DNA of 64,000 bases, taken from contig NZ_CP115775.1 in the NCBI RefSeq assembly GCF_027913035.1, forward strand, positions 124,001-188,000. The letters are read 5' to 3'. Under the pieces are notes generated by a model. It saw only the letters and a list, made by a program, of their open reading frames with translations. It did not search any database and was not told the DNA's origin. Both the position numbers and the translations under genes were made by a program. Positions 29,594-38,569 of this stretch are shown here, in pieces; the stretch's first letter is position 1; each line of letters starts with the position of its first letter. This stretch comes from Paracoccus albus. GTDB taxonomy: Bacteria; Pseudomonadota; Alphaproteobacteria; Rhodobacterales; Rhodobacteraceae.

Positions 29594-30334
29594 TCAGTCT
29601 CCGGAGTGATTGAGAAGGAGGTCGAGGATGTGCCCTTCGATGTCATGGGCGGACTGGGGCAGGGGCCTGCCCAGCCTGGGTCGTGGCGCGCTCACCTCGA
29701 TCTCGGCGATGACGCGGGCAGGCCGGGGTGACAGGATGTAGATGCGGTCCGACAGCGCCACCGCCTCGCGCACGTCATGGGTCACCAGCAGGGTGGTCCA
29801 TCCGGCATTACGCCAGCGTTTCTCCAGCCATTTCTGAAGGCGGGCGCGGGTCAGCGCGTCAAGTGCGCCAAAAGGCTCATCCAGAAGCTGGATCGGGCGA
29901 CCCTGTATGACCGTTCGCAGAAGCGCTGCACGTTGCCGCATGCCGCCCGAAAGTTGCGCCGGATAGTGCTTTTCGAACCCGGAAAGTCCGAATTCCGACA
30001 GCATCGGCACCGAAATTGACCGGGCTTCCGCGCGGCCCATCCCCTGAACCTCCAGCCCCAGCGTGATATTGTCGATGATCCGCCGCCAGGGCAGCAGCGC
30101 ATCACGCTGTGGCATGAAGGCAAAGGCATTTCGCGGCTTTTTGCCGTCCAGCAGGATGGAGCCCCGGTCGGTGCTGATTTCATTGGTCAGCAACCGGAAC
30201 AGGGTGGATTTACCGCAGCCCGATGGACCGAGGATGGACACGAACTCTCCCGCGCGGACAGTCAGTGATAGCCGGTCGAGGATTTGTATGCCGCCCATCT
30301 TCAGGGACACGTCGCTGATGGTCAGCTCAGACAT
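29594..30334 (-). CDS. thiZ: ABC transporter ATPase for thiamine-precursor uptake
   Basis: A 246-residue NitT/TauT-family ATPase with Walker A GPSGCGKST, signature LSGGMRQRAALLRTV, Walker B PIQLLDEPFGALDALTR and the H-loop VTHDVREAV. It pairs with the adjacent permease (8 bp overlap) and binding protein in the operon headed by the TPP riboswitch. The ThiZ name rests on this context and the binding protein family; nitrate/taurine alternatives share the fold. Confidence 0.87.
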   Translation of the reverse strand: MSELTISDVSLKMGGIQILDRLSLTVRAGEFVSILGPSGCGKSTLFRLLTNEISTDRGSILLDGKKPRNAFAFMPQRDALLPWRRIIDNITLGLEVQGMGRAEARSISVPMLSEFGLSGFEKHYPAQLSGGMRQRAALLRTVIQGRPIQLLDEPFGALDALTRARLQKWLEKRWRNAGWTTLLVTHDVREAVALSDRIYILSPRPARVIAEIEVSAPRPRLGRPLPQSAHDIEGHILDLLLNHSGD

Positions 30335-31118
30335 TGCCGGCCCCTTGATAACGCCACCTCATGGCAAGGAACTGGGCAAGGACCACCAACCCGAAAAGCA
30401 GCAGTGTCAGCGCAGAACTGAACACGACGGCGGCAAGCATCAGGTCTGGGCGAAAGCTGTTCTTTGCGTTCAGAATGACGATACCGATGCCCGACCGCGC
30501 GCCGGCATATTCCGCGAATATGGCTGCGACGACCGCGTAGGTTACCGAAATGCGCAATCCTGAGAAGAAAAAGGGCATTGCGGAGGGCAGTCTAGCCCGG
30601 CGGAAAACTGTCCCGCGCGTCGCGCCCATGGAGCGCAGCAGTGCCTCGATCTCCGGCTCTGTCGAGTCGTATCCGTCGACAAGCGCCACCAGCATCGGAA
30701 AGAACGTCACCAACGCGACCAGCAGAATCTTGGGTGTCAGGTCAAAGCCGAACCACAGCACCATAAGCGGCGCGATTGCAACGAGTGGCAGGGTCTGGCT
30801 GATGACGAAGATCGGGAACAGCGCCTTGCGAAGCCGTGGAATGAAATCCAGCAGGACCGAAAACAGGAAAGCCACCGTGATCGAAAATGCGAAGCCAAGC
30901 AGTGTCGCCCGCAGCGTTGGAAGCAGGTTCCGGAAAAGTAATTCTCGGTTCGCCAGTATCTGTGCGCCGACCCGTGACGGCGCGGGCAGCACTTGTGGCG
31001 AAATGCCCGACAGACGGACATAGCCCTCCCACAGCAGAAGGGCGGCGGTAACGCTGAGAATTGCCGGCAGCGCGCGCGCAATTGCGACGCGGCCCCTCGA
31101 CAGCATTTGAGCAGGCAT
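30327..31118 (-). CDS. thiX: ABC transporter permease for thiamine-precursor uptake
   Basis: A 263-residue inner-membrane permease of the BPD/SsuC-TauC type with about six transmembrane helices. The EAA-like loop is visible around SMGATRGTVFRRARLPSAMPFFFSGL (residues about 170-195). It is coupled to the ATPase gene (8 bp overlap) and preceded 3 bp upstream by the YkoF-like gene. Its role in the uptake of thiamine precursors is inferred from the riboswitch and operon. Confidence 0.87.
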   Translation of the reverse strand: MPAQMLSRGRVAIARALPAILSVTAALLLWEGYVRLSGISPQVLPAPSRVGAQILANRELLFRNLLPTLRATLLGFAFSITVAFLFSVLLDFIPRLRKALFPIFVISQTLPLVAIAPLMVLWFGFDLTPKILLVALVTFFPMLVALVDGYDSTEPEIEALLRSMGATRGTVFRRARLPSAMPFFFSGLRISVTYAVVAAIFAEYAGARSGIGIVILNAKNSFRPDLMLAAVVFSSALTLLLFGLVVLAQFLAMRWRYQGAGNV

Positions 31119-31121
31119 GGA

Positions 31122-31733
31122 TCAGTCCGTGACAGAGGGGCTGTTGGCCGAAACTGTCAGGTCCATTGTCACATGGCCCTCTGGCGGACCGAAGCGGCAG
31201 AAAGCCTGCTCAATCGTCGCAAAGACCGGACCGGCATCACCCTTGATCCGCGTGCAGAAATTCTTCGTACGATCAAAGCAGCCGCTTTGCTTTAAGAAGT
31301 CGATACAGCCGTAGATCTCTTCCATGTGGTCGCCGTCCCCCATCACATAGAGGGAGAACTGGGCGCGGGCGATTTCGCCTTTCTGCTGGGCGGCGGAAAC
31401 GGCTTTCAGCGCTGCTGATTGACGGTTTGCCAGCGGCGTATCCGGTGCCGACAAGGCTTTGGTGGCGCATATCCGGTCGTCCGCCTCTCCGGGGCAGCCA
31501 CGCGACAGGGTGCAACGCAGGACGATGTGATGCCGTGTTGATGCCGCAGCCGTGTACAGATCGCGCAGGGCGGGAAACAGCACCTCTGGCGCGCCAACCA
31601 GAAGAGTTGAAATGTCGTCTGTTTCCATGCGCAACTGATCGCGCCAGGGTCCGAGTGCCTCAAGCGATGACGTGATGACGGATACGAAGTCGTCCGTCAT
31701 GGGATAAAGAGAAATCTGTGCGCCGATGAACAT
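31122..31733 (-). CDS. YkoF-like thiamine/HMP-binding protein
   Basis: A 203-residue soluble protein with two tandem ACT-like repeats: MFIGAQISLYPMTDDFVSVI (residues 1-20) and ARAQFSLYVMGDGDHMEEIYG (about 122-142). This double pattern is typical of Bacillus YkoF, which binds thiamine and is encoded with the ykoEDC HMP transporter. It is the first gene after the TPP riboswitch, whose tail abuts the Shine-Dalgarno GGAGGA. No enzyme activity is expected; it may shuttle or sense the transported pyrimidine. Confidence 0.8.
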   Translation of the reverse strand: MFIGAQISLYPMTDDFVSVITSSLEALGPWRDQLRMETDDISTLLVGAPEVLFPALRDLYTAAASTRHHIVLRCTLSRGCPGEADDRICATKALSAPDTPLANRQSAALKAVSAAQQKGEIARAQFSLYVMGDGDHMEEIYGCIDFLKQSGCFDRTKNFCTRIKGDAGPVFATIEQAFCRFGPPEGHVTMDLTVSANSPSVTD

Positions 31734-31736
31734 ATG

Positions 31737-31831
31737 TCCTCCTTGCTACGCTGGCATGATCCAGATCAGCTTTGAGGGTCCGAGGGCCTGCGCCCCCATC
31801 TCAGCCACGGCAATACGCGGCACCCCTGGGT
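31737..31831 (-). promoter_or_regulatory. TPP riboswitch
   Basis: The reverse strand shows the conserved THI-box: GGGGTGCC at the 5' side, GGCTGAGA, ACCCTC, CTGATCTGGATCATGCC and GCGTAGCAAGGA at the 3' side. These match the TPP pyrimidine- and pyrophosphate-sensing helices. It lies directly upstream of the ykoF-like gene, and its 3' end overlaps the ribosome-binding region, so translation inhibition is the likely mode. Confidence 0.97.
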
Positions 31832-31837
31832 AATGGC

Positions 31838-31866
31838 TTAACACCACGCGGCGATGAGACTGTCAA
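31838..31866 (-). promoter_or_regulatory. Probable sigma-70 promoter for the thiamine operon
   Basis: On the reverse strand TTGACA (31861-31866) is separated by exactly 17 bp from TGTTAA (31838-31843). Transcription would start about 7 bp downstream, exactly at the 5' end of the TPP riboswitch. The -35 is a perfect consensus; the -10 is weak. Confidence 0.65.
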
Positions 31867-31921
31867 TAGGAGCCTTACGCTGGGGCAGCGCGGAGCTGCC
31901 GAGCGTTATGGTCAGCTCGCC

Positions 31922-33538
31922 TCAGACCTGCGTCGCCTTGCGCGCAATGGACTGAAGATCCTCCCATATACGAAATCGCTTGTCGTGTTTCGCGGCGACG
32001 GTTCCGCCCTTTGGGGGATAATGTGCGCTCAGCCGCGACATGTTGCCCATTGCCGTTGCAAGATCAGGATAGATGCCGCCCGCCACCGCGCCAAGCATCG
32101 CAGAGCCAAGCAATACCGGCTCTTCGCCTTCTGTTGCTGCGAACTCTATCGCCGATGCGTCGGCCAGCAATTGACGGATGAAATCCGACCGGCCAGCCCC
32201 GCCGCTGATGACGACGCGACCGACTGGCGCACCGGCCTTGGCCTGCGCCGCAACGATCTGCCGCAAGCCATAGCCGATACCGCATATGCCCGCGACATAA
32301 AGCGCGATCAGACTGTTCAGCCCACGCGACATACCCAGCCCGGCAATAACGGCGCGCGTGTCGGGATCGGCATGGGGCGATCGGTTGCCCATGAATTCCG
32401 GAACGATGTGAAGACCCTTGGCCAGATCAACGGGGTCCGCATCTTTGGCAAGCTCTTCCGCCTCTGACGCAAGCCACGCGGGCAGAGACATGCCCGCAGC
32501 CTTCGCCAGCTTCTGCGCCTCGGGCGTGAAAGGATGCAGGTCAAGCAATTGGTCGATTGCCGCGCCGGCGGCGGATTGCCCGCCTTCGTTCAGCCACATG
32601 CCGGGCACCATCGCGGAAAAATAAGGCCCCCAGACGCCGGGTGCAAAGACAGGCTCCGCTGTCGAGGTCAACATGCAGGATGAAGTGCCGAAGACGTAGC
32701 CCAGATTGGTTCGCGCACCGCCGCCTCCCTTAGCGCCGACGGTTCCGACACCGCCCGCATGTGCATCAATCAGGCCGGTGCCGACAGGCGTGCCGCGCAG
32801 CAGGCCCAACTCTTCTGCAGCGCGGTCAGTCAGGCCGCTGCCAAGCGGGCTGCCTGCCTCGCGAATTTGCGTGCCGATACGACTGAAGCCTTCTTCCGCC
32901 AGTTCGCCAAGCCCGATCTCATGGAAATAGGAGCTATCCCAGCCCCCTTCATGCGCAAGATAGGTCCACTTGCAGGTGACGGTGCAGACCGAACGCGACA
33001 GATCACCCGTTGCCTTCCATGTCAGGAAGTCGGTCAGATCCATGAACTGCCACGCGCGGTCAAAGACCTCCGGCCGGTTTTCTTTCAGCCAGAGCAGCTT
33101 TGGTGTTTCCATCTCTGGTGAAATGCGTCCGCCGACGAAATCGAGCACGCGATGACCAGTTTGGTTGATGCGCTTTGCCTGTTCGCGCGCCCTGTGGTCC
33201 ATCCACACCATGATGTTGCGCTCGGGGTAAGCGGGGTCGCCGACCGGCATTGGTTCGCCGCTTGCGCCAAGCACGACCAGCGAACATGTCGCATCGAAGC
33301 TGATGCCCGCGATGTCCTCGGCGGCGACGCCAGCGGCGCGGACAGCCCCTTGCACGGCACTGGCCACCGCGGTCCAGATGTCGTCGCTGGATTGTTCAAC
33401 GATATTGCCGCTTTCGCGATACATTTGGATATCGTGCCTGGCGGTTCCCTGAAGATAGCCCTGAGTGTCGAATACGCCCGCGCGTGCGCTGCCGGTTCCA
33501 ACATCGACACCCACCAGATACCTGCTGCGATCCGCCAT
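31922..33538 (-). CDS. FGGY-family carbohydrate kinase (pentulose kinase type)
   Basis: ATP-dependent sugar or polyol kinase of 538 residues. The FGGY architecture is complete: phosphate-1 loop YLVGVDVGTGSARAGVFD (residues 8-25), substrate-region MVWMDHRAREQAKRI, and the C-terminal FGGY signature-like GIGYGLRQIV plus SGGAGRSDFIRQLLAD. The long form with WMDHRA and CKWTYL resembles D-ribulokinase-like proteins (TIGR01315 group), but the substrate is not determined. The ATG at 33538 was chosen by the family start. It is divergent from a Dpp/Opp-type ABC operon with 174 bp between. Confidence 0.85.
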   Translation of the reverse strand: MADRSRYLVGVDVGTGSARAGVFDTQGYLQGTARHDIQMYRESGNIVEQSSDDIWTAVASAVQGAVRAAGVAAEDIAGISFDATCSLVVLGASGEPMPVGDPAYPERNIMVWMDHRAREQAKRINQTGHRVLDFVGGRISPEMETPKLLWLKENRPEVFDRAWQFMDLTDFLTWKATGDLSRSVCTVTCKWTYLAHEGGWDSSYFHEIGLGELAEEGFSRIGTQIREAGSPLGSGLTDRAAEELGLLRGTPVGTGLIDAHAGGVGTVGAKGGGGARTNLGYVFGTSSCMLTSTAEPVFAPGVWGPYFSAMVPGMWLNEGGQSAAGAAIDQLLDLHPFTPEAQKLAKAAGMSLPAWLASEAEELAKDADPVDLAKGLHIVPEFMGNRSPHADPDTRAVIAGLGMSRGLNSLIALYVAGICGIGYGLRQIVAAQAKAGAPVGRVVISGGAGRSDFIRQLLADASAIEFAATEGEEPVLLGSAMLGAVAGGIYPDLATAMGNMSRLSAHYPPKGGTVAAKHDKRFRIWEDLQSIARKATQV

Positions 33539-33712
33539 CCTGTCCCCATCGCGCTTTGCAGCATGTTTAGCATGGGCGCATCTGACTGCACCACTTCTGA
33601 CAACGTGGCGGGCACCGAATTGTATCCACATGAATTAACCCCCGCCCCTCTCGTAAACCGGTGTGAACGTGACTAGTCTGGGTGCACATCACAATTCGGA
33701 AGGCCTCCTGCG

Positions 33713-35197
33713 ATGAAACTTGTCCCGACCTTTGTCCTGGCCCTTGGTGCCGCAACGGTGCCCTTTGCCAGTGCCGCGCTTGCGCAAGCCAATCCTGATG
33801 CGATCATTCGGATCGGCTCGCTGTATGAACCGCAGAATCTGGATAACACGGCGGGCGCAGGGCAGGGCATTAACGAGGCATTCAATGACAATGTCTACGA
33901 GGCGCTGTTCCGCCTGAATGATGATGGCTCTGTCGAGCCCGTTCTGGCCGCCGATCACACGGTTTCAGATGACGGGCTGACGCACACATTTACGCTTCAG
34001 GATGGCGTTACCTTCCATTCCGGCGATCCGCTGACGGCGGCGGATGTGAAATATTCGATTGAGCGCGTGACGGCGGAATCGTCCAAGTCGTCGCGCAAAA
34101 GCAGCCTTGCCAGCATCGCCAGCATCGAGGCGCCTGACGACAAGACGGTCGTGGTCACGCTGGATTCCCGGTCAATTTCTCTGCCCTACAATCTCAGCTA
34201 TGTCTGGATCGTTAACGATGCTGCCGGCGATATTTCCGCGACAGAGGATGGCACCGGCCCCTATGTCCTGAACGGCTGGCGTCGCGGTTCAGCGATTTCG
34301 TTGCGGGCTTTTGAAGATTATTGGGGCGAGGCGCCGAAGAACGGCGGCGCGGATATCAGCTATTTTACCGAAGCCGCTGCTTTGGACAACGCGCTGCTGA
34401 CCGACGCGCTTGATCTTATCACCACGATCCAAAGTCCCGATGCCCTCGCACAGTTCGAGGACCCGTCACGCTATACGATTGCCGAGGGGAATTCGACGGT
34501 CAAACAGATCATGGCCTATAACGACCGAGAGGCCCCCTTTGACAATATTCAGGTCCGCAAAGCCCTGGCGCGTGGTATCGACAAGCAAAAGCTGCTGGAG
34601 GCGATCTGGGGTGATCGCGGCATGGTACTGGGCAGCTTCGTGCCGCCAACCGATCCGTGGTACGAAGACCTGACCGGCGTCGACGCTTACGATCCGGAAA
34701 GCGCCAAGGCCCTTTTGGCAGAGGCTGGATATCCGGACGGGTTCACCTTCACGCTTGATACGCCGAACTACGATCCCCACCCCATCACCGCAGAGTTTAT
34801 CAAGGCAGAGCTTGCGAAGATCGGTGTGACGGTGAACATCAACATCATCACCGCGAATGAATGGTACACCAAGATTTATCAGGCGCATGATTTTGATGCG
34901 ACGCTGCAAGAGCATGTCAATCACCGCGATATCGTCTTTTACGGCAACCCGGATTTCTATTGGGGTTATGACAATGCCGATGTCACGCGCCTGATCAAAG
35001 AGGCAGAGCAGAGCGGCACCGAAGAAGAGCAGACAGAAAAACTTCGCGAGGCGAATGCCATCATCGCGGAAGAAGCGGCATCCAACTGGTTCTTCCTTTA
35101 TCCGCAGATCGTCGTATCGGCGGCCAATGTTACCGGCTATCCGCTGAACGGCCTGAACTCTCAGTTCTTCCTGCGCGATATAGAGAAAGCAGAATAA
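33713..35197 (+). CDS. Dpp/Opp-type ABC transporter substrate-binding protein
   Basis: Periplasmic binding protein of the SBP_bac_5 family, 494 residues, with a Sec signal peptide (MKLVPTFVLALGAATVPFASA, cleavage near ALA|QA). Family motifs include SDDGLTHTFTLQDGVTFHSGDPLTAADVKYSIERV and, later, NDREAPFDNIQVRKALARGIDK. Such proteins bind peptides, nickel complexes or oligosaccharides; the ligand is unclear. It is the first gene of a five-gene operon (binding protein, two permeases, two ATPases) ending in DUF1684. An AAGGCCTCCTGCG region precedes the ATG. Confidence 0.9.
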   Translation: MKLVPTFVLALGAATVPFASAALAQANPDAIIRIGSLYEPQNLDNTAGAGQGINEAFNDNVYEALFRLNDDGSVEPVLAADHTVSDDGLTHTFTLQDGVTFHSGDPLTAADVKYSIERVTAESSKSSRKSSLASIASIEAPDDKTVVVTLDSRSISLPYNLSYVWIVNDAAGDISATEDGTGPYVLNGWRRGSAISLRAFEDYWGEAPKNGGADISYFTEAAALDNALLTDALDLITTIQSPDALAQFEDPSRYTIAEGNSTVKQIMAYNDREAPFDNIQVRKALARGIDKQKLLEAIWGDRGMVLGSFVPPTDPWYEDLTGVDAYDPESAKALLAEAGYPDGFTFTLDTPNYDPHPITAEFIKAELAKIGVTVNINIITANEWYTKIYQAHDFDATLQEHVNHRDIVFYGNPDFYWGYDNADVTRLIKEAEQSGTEEEQTEKLREANAIIAEEAASNWFFLYPQIVVSAANVTGYPLNGLNSQFFLRDIEKAE

Positions 35198-35203
35198 GCC
35201 CTG

Positions 35204-36166
35204 ATGCGTCGCTATCTGCTGCGCCGGACAATCGTGCTGGCCCTGTCGCTGATCGCGGCGGGGCTGGTTCTGTTTGTGCTGCTGCGGCTGCTGCCGGGTG
35301 ATCCGGCGGCTGCGCTGTTGGGCGTTGGCGCGGATGAGGCGCAGATCGCCGCCGCCAGAGAGCAGGTCGGTTCGGATCAGCCGATATTTGTGCAGCTTGG
35401 CCGGTTTCTGTCGGATCTGGCCCGTTTCGATCTGGGCAATTCTTTCGTCTCGAACCAGCCGGTGCTGCCCGAGATACTGACGCGGCTGACGATCACCCTG
35501 CCGCTGACGCTCGCGTCCTTTCTGCTGGCGATCTGTCTGGCGGTTCCGCTGGGGATCATCGCCGCTGTGCGCGGTGACCGCTGGTATGGGGCTATGATTT
35601 CGACGGTTTCGCAGCTTGGCATAGCCGTTCCGGTCTTCTGGATCGGCATTCTGCTTGTGTGGCTGGTCGCGATAGAGTGGCGGCTGCTGCCTGCCAGCGG
35701 CTTTCCGATTGCCGGTTGGCGTGACCCGCTGGAGGCCATTCGTGCTTTGATCCTGCCAGTGGTTACCATTGGCATCGTCATGGGGGCATCGCTTCTGCGC
35801 TATGTCCGCTCGGCCACGCTGGACGTTGTCGGGGCGGATTATCTTCGCAACGCACGCGCCCTTGGCGAAAGCTTTCCGCAGGCGATGATGCGGCATGGTA
35901 TCCGCAACGGCTCTGTGCCCGTGATTTCCATTCTGGGGATTGAGCTTGCCTCGACTCTGTTGGGTGCGGTCGTTGTAGAGCGTGTGTTCAATCTGCCCGG
36001 TCTCGGTTCCATGCTTCTGACGGCGATTCAACAGAGAGATTATCCCAGCGTTCAGGGCGTCTTGCTGATCACCACCCTGCTGGTGCTGCTGATCGGCTTT
36101 GCCGCCGATGTGGTGCAGCGGTTGATTGATCCGCGCCTGCGCGAACCGGCGGCGGTAAGGCGATGA
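35204..36166 (+). CDS. Dpp/Opp-type ABC transporter permease (DppB-like)
   Basis: A 320-residue inner-membrane protein with an N-terminal helix, an OppB/DppB N-domain (LLPGDPAAALLGVGADEAQI), a periplasmic segment and five further helices. The EAA-type loop is near DYLRNARALGESFPQAMMRHGIRNG. It starts 6 bp after the binding-protein gene and overlaps the next permease by 4 bp (ATGA), so it is translationally coupled. Substrate unknown. Confidence 0.9.
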   Translation: MRRYLLRRTIVLALSLIAAGLVLFVLLRLLPGDPAAALLGVGADEAQIAAAREQVGSDQPIFVQLGRFLSDLARFDLGNSFVSNQPVLPEILTRLTITLPLTLASFLLAICLAVPLGIIAAVRGDRWYGAMISTVSQLGIAVPVFWIGILLVWLVAIEWRLLPASGFPIAGWRDPLEAIRALILPVVTIGIVMGASLLRYVRSATLDVVGADYLRNARALGESFPQAMMRHGIRNGSVPVISILGIELASTLLGAVVVERVFNLPGLGSMLLTAIQQRDYPSVQGVLLITTLLVLLIGFAADVVQRLIDPRLREPAAVRR

Positions 36167-36996
36167 ACAGGTCTACTCGGAACCTGTATATAGGCATTGT
36201 TCTGGTCGGGCTGAATGCGTTTGTCGCACTCCTGACCTTTTTCTGGCTGCCATATGATCCGACGGCTATGGCAGGGGGCCGACTGTCGCCGCCGTCATGG
36301 GCTCATCCGGCTGGCACGGATCGGCTGGGGCGCGACTACCTGACACAAGTGATGATCGGTGCGCGTATCGCGATGACGGTGGGGATCGGTGCCGCCCTGC
36401 TTGGCGGTATAATAGGGACCACCATTGGCGTTCTGTCTGCCTTTGCGCGGCGGGGGCTGGATGATGCACTGGCCGCGACGCTGGATATTCTGATTGCCTT
36501 CCCGACGCTGCTGCTAGCCATGCTGGTCGTGGCAGCCAGTGAAGGGGCAAGCCTGTGGACGGCAATTCTTGCCATCGGGCTGGCCATGTCCGCCATCATC
36601 GCCCGCTTGGTTCGCATCCTGACGAAGCGGGTTCTGGCACAGGATTTTATCACCGCAGCCCGCTGTTCGGGTCTTGGCTGGGTACGGATCACCATCAACC
36701 ACATTCTGCCGAATATCTTCCCGACCATACTTGTTATCGTGGCGCTTCAGTTCGGCCTTGCCGTCATTGCCGAGGCATCGCTGTCCTATCTGGGCCTTGG
36801 CACGCCGCCGCCGAACGCGTCATGGGGGCAGCTGCTTCAGCAGGCGCAATCAACGGTGTTTCGTGCGCCGATGGGGGTTATCGCGCCCGGTCTGGCGCTG
36901 ATGTCGCTGGTTCTGGGTATCAACTTTCTGGCGGACGGTCTGCGCGATCTCATTGATGCCGATCCGGTCGGCACGCCGGAGGAGGTCGAGGCATGA
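36163..36996 (+). CDS. Dpp/Opp-type ABC transporter permease (DppC-like)
   Basis: A 277-residue inner-membrane permease with an N-terminal helix (residues about 10-28), the DppC-type motif PAGTDRLGRDYLTQVMIGARIAM, five further helices and the EAA loop around DFITAARCSGLGWVRITINHILPN. The tail LGINFLADGLRDLIDADPVG is typical of this subfamily. It overlaps both neighbours by 4 bp and forms the heteromeric channel with the DppB-like subunit. Confidence 0.9.
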   Translation: MNRSTRNLYIGIVLVGLNAFVALLTFFWLPYDPTAMAGGRLSPPSWAHPAGTDRLGRDYLTQVMIGARIAMTVGIGAALLGGIIGTTIGVLSAFARRGLDDALAATLDILIAFPTLLLAMLVVAASEGASLWTAILAIGLAMSAIIARLVRILTKRVLAQDFITAARCSGLGWVRITINHILPNIFPTILVIVALQFGLAVIAEASLSYLGLGTPPPNASWGQLLQQAQSTVFRAPMGVIAPGLALMSLVLGINFLADGLRDLIDADPVGTPEEVEA

Positions 36997-37808
36997 GCCT
37001 TCTGAGCGTCTCGGACCTTTCGGTATCCGCACCGGGCAGAGAATTGGTGCACGGCGTCAGCTTCGAACTTGCCGCGGGTGAACGTTTGGGACTGGTTGGT
37101 GAAAGCGGTTCCGGCAAATCGCTGACGGCGATGGCTATTGTTGGGCTGTTGGCACCGGGGCTGGTCGCGGACGGGTCGGTTGTGCTGGATGGTCATCAGG
37201 TGATCGGGCGCCCTGACCGAGAGATGACGGCAATGCGTGGCGCGACCGCCGCTGTGGTCTTTCAGGATTCGCGTGCGGCGCTTGATCCGCTGATGCGGCT
37301 TGGCGATCAGCTTGCCGCGCCGATCCGCCGCCGGGCGCGGCGAGAGGGGCGACGCCTGTCAGACAGTGCCATGCGCGACGAACAGATCCGCTGGCTGGAA
37401 CGTGTATCTATACCCGAGCCGGCACGCATCCTGCGCTCATGGCCGCACGAGGTATCCGGCGGACAGCGCCAGCGTTTTGCCATAGCGATGGCGCTGTCCT
37501 GCGCGCCCCGGCTGCTTATCGCGGATGAACCGACGACCGCACTTGATGTCTCGACGCAGGCGGAGGTGCTGTCGATGCTCGACCGTTTGGTAAAAGATGA
37601 GGGACTGTCGCTGCTGTTCATCAGCCACGATCTGCCGGTCGTGTCGCGCGTGGCGGATCGAGTGCTGGTGATGCGAAAGGGCCGCATGGTGGAGCGTGGT
37701 CCGACAGACCGGGTCTTCACCGAACCTCAGCATGACTATACGCAGGGTCTCGTTGCCGCTGCACGGCGGTTGCAGGATGCCCTGGATGGCGAGGGGGGCG
37801 GCGCATGA
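36993..37808 (+). CDS. Dpp/Opp-type ABC transporter ATPase (DppD-like)
   Basis: A 271-residue ATPase with Walker A GESGSGKSLTAMA, Q-loop VFQDSRAALDP, signature VSGGQRQRFAIAMAL and Walker B LLIADEPTTALDVS, then the H-loop FISHDLPVVSRV. This ATPase is short compared with E. coli DppD (327), lacking most of the C-terminal cysteine-containing oligopeptide extension. It overlaps the permease and DppF-like genes by 4 bp each. Confidence 0.9.
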   Translation: MSLLSVSDLSVSAPGRELVHGVSFELAAGERLGLVGESGSGKSLTAMAIVGLLAPGLVADGSVVLDGHQVIGRPDREMTAMRGATAAVVFQDSRAALDPLMRLGDQLAAPIRRRARREGRRLSDSAMRDEQIRWLERVSIPEPARILRSWPHEVSGGQRQRFAIAMALSCAPRLLIADEPTTALDVSTQAEVLSMLDRLVKDEGLSLLFISHDLPVVSRVADRVLVMRKGRMVERGPTDRVFTEPQHDYTQGLVAAARRLQDALDGEGGGA

Positions 37809-38569
37809 GCCTGTTTTCCCTGCGCGACGTGACCTATGGCTACGACCGCCGAAAGCCCGTGCTGCATGATATTTCCTTTGACCTGACAGCGGGGCAGAAC
37901 CTTGGCATTCTAGGTGAAAGCGGGTCGGGTAAATCTACAGTTCTGCGCCTGATGCTGGGGCTTGCCGAACCCGACGAGGGACAGTTGGTGGCCGACGGCA
38001 CGCGGCTTGATACCCGCTCCGCTGCGCGAATGCGGGACCATCGACGATTCGCGCAGCCCGTCTTTCAGGACCCTTACGGCTCGCTCGATCCGCGTATGCG
38101 CATTGGAAAGGCGCTGACCGAGCCGCATTCGGCACTCGGCCTGCCCGGCGATGCCCGAACCGAGGCCGCCCGCGTGCTGTCCGAGGTTGGTTTGCCGGAA
38201 GACAGTATTCACCGGCGCCCACGATCTTTTTCCGGCGGTCAAAGGCAGCGCATAGCAATCGGGCGCGCGCTGATCGCACGGCCCCGTGTGCTGCTGGCGG
38301 ATGAGCCGGTCAGCGCGCTTGATCTGTCAACGCGGGTGCGGGTGATTGATCTGCTCGACACGCTGTCGCGGGATCTGACGCTGGTGCTGGTTTCTCATGA
38401 TATTGCAATTGTGGCGGCGCTTTGCCCGCAACTGCTCGTTTTGCAGCACGGCCGCATTGTCGAAGCTGGCCTTACACGAGAGATCCTGCGCGATCCGCAG
38501 GATGACTATACCCGCACATTGCTGAACAGCCTGCCGCGGCTGCCTGAACCCAAGGAGCAGAGCCGATGA
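37805..38569 (+). CDS. Dpp/Opp-type ABC transporter ATPase (DppF-like)
   Basis: A 254-residue ATPase with Walker A GESGSGKSTVLRL, Q-loop VFQDPYGSLDPRMRIG, signature FSGGQRQRIAIGRAL, Walker B VLLADEPVSALDLSTR and H-loop VSHDIAIVAAL. It pairs with the DppD-like ATPase to form the heterodimeric motor. It is shorter than typical OppF (about 330). It overlaps both neighbours by 4 bp, the last being DUF1684. Confidence 0.9.
   Translation: MSLFSLRDVTYGYDRRKPVLHDISFDLTAGQNLGILGESGSGKSTVLRLMLGLAEPDEGQLVADGTRLDTRSAARMRDHRRFAQPVFQDPYGSLDPRMRIGKALTEPHSALGLPGDARTEAARVLSEVGLPEDSIHRRPRSFSGGQRQRIAIGRALIARPRVLLADEPVSALDLSTRVRVIDLLDTLSRDLTLVLVSHDIAIVAALCPQLLVLQHGRIVEAGLTREILRDPQDDYTRTLLNSLPRLPEPKEQSR

Noticed and set aside
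34466..36031. Reverse-strand open frame of 521 codons opposite the ABC transporter genes
   Set aside because: Antisense shadow with Gln/Arg/His-rich, low-complexity translation.
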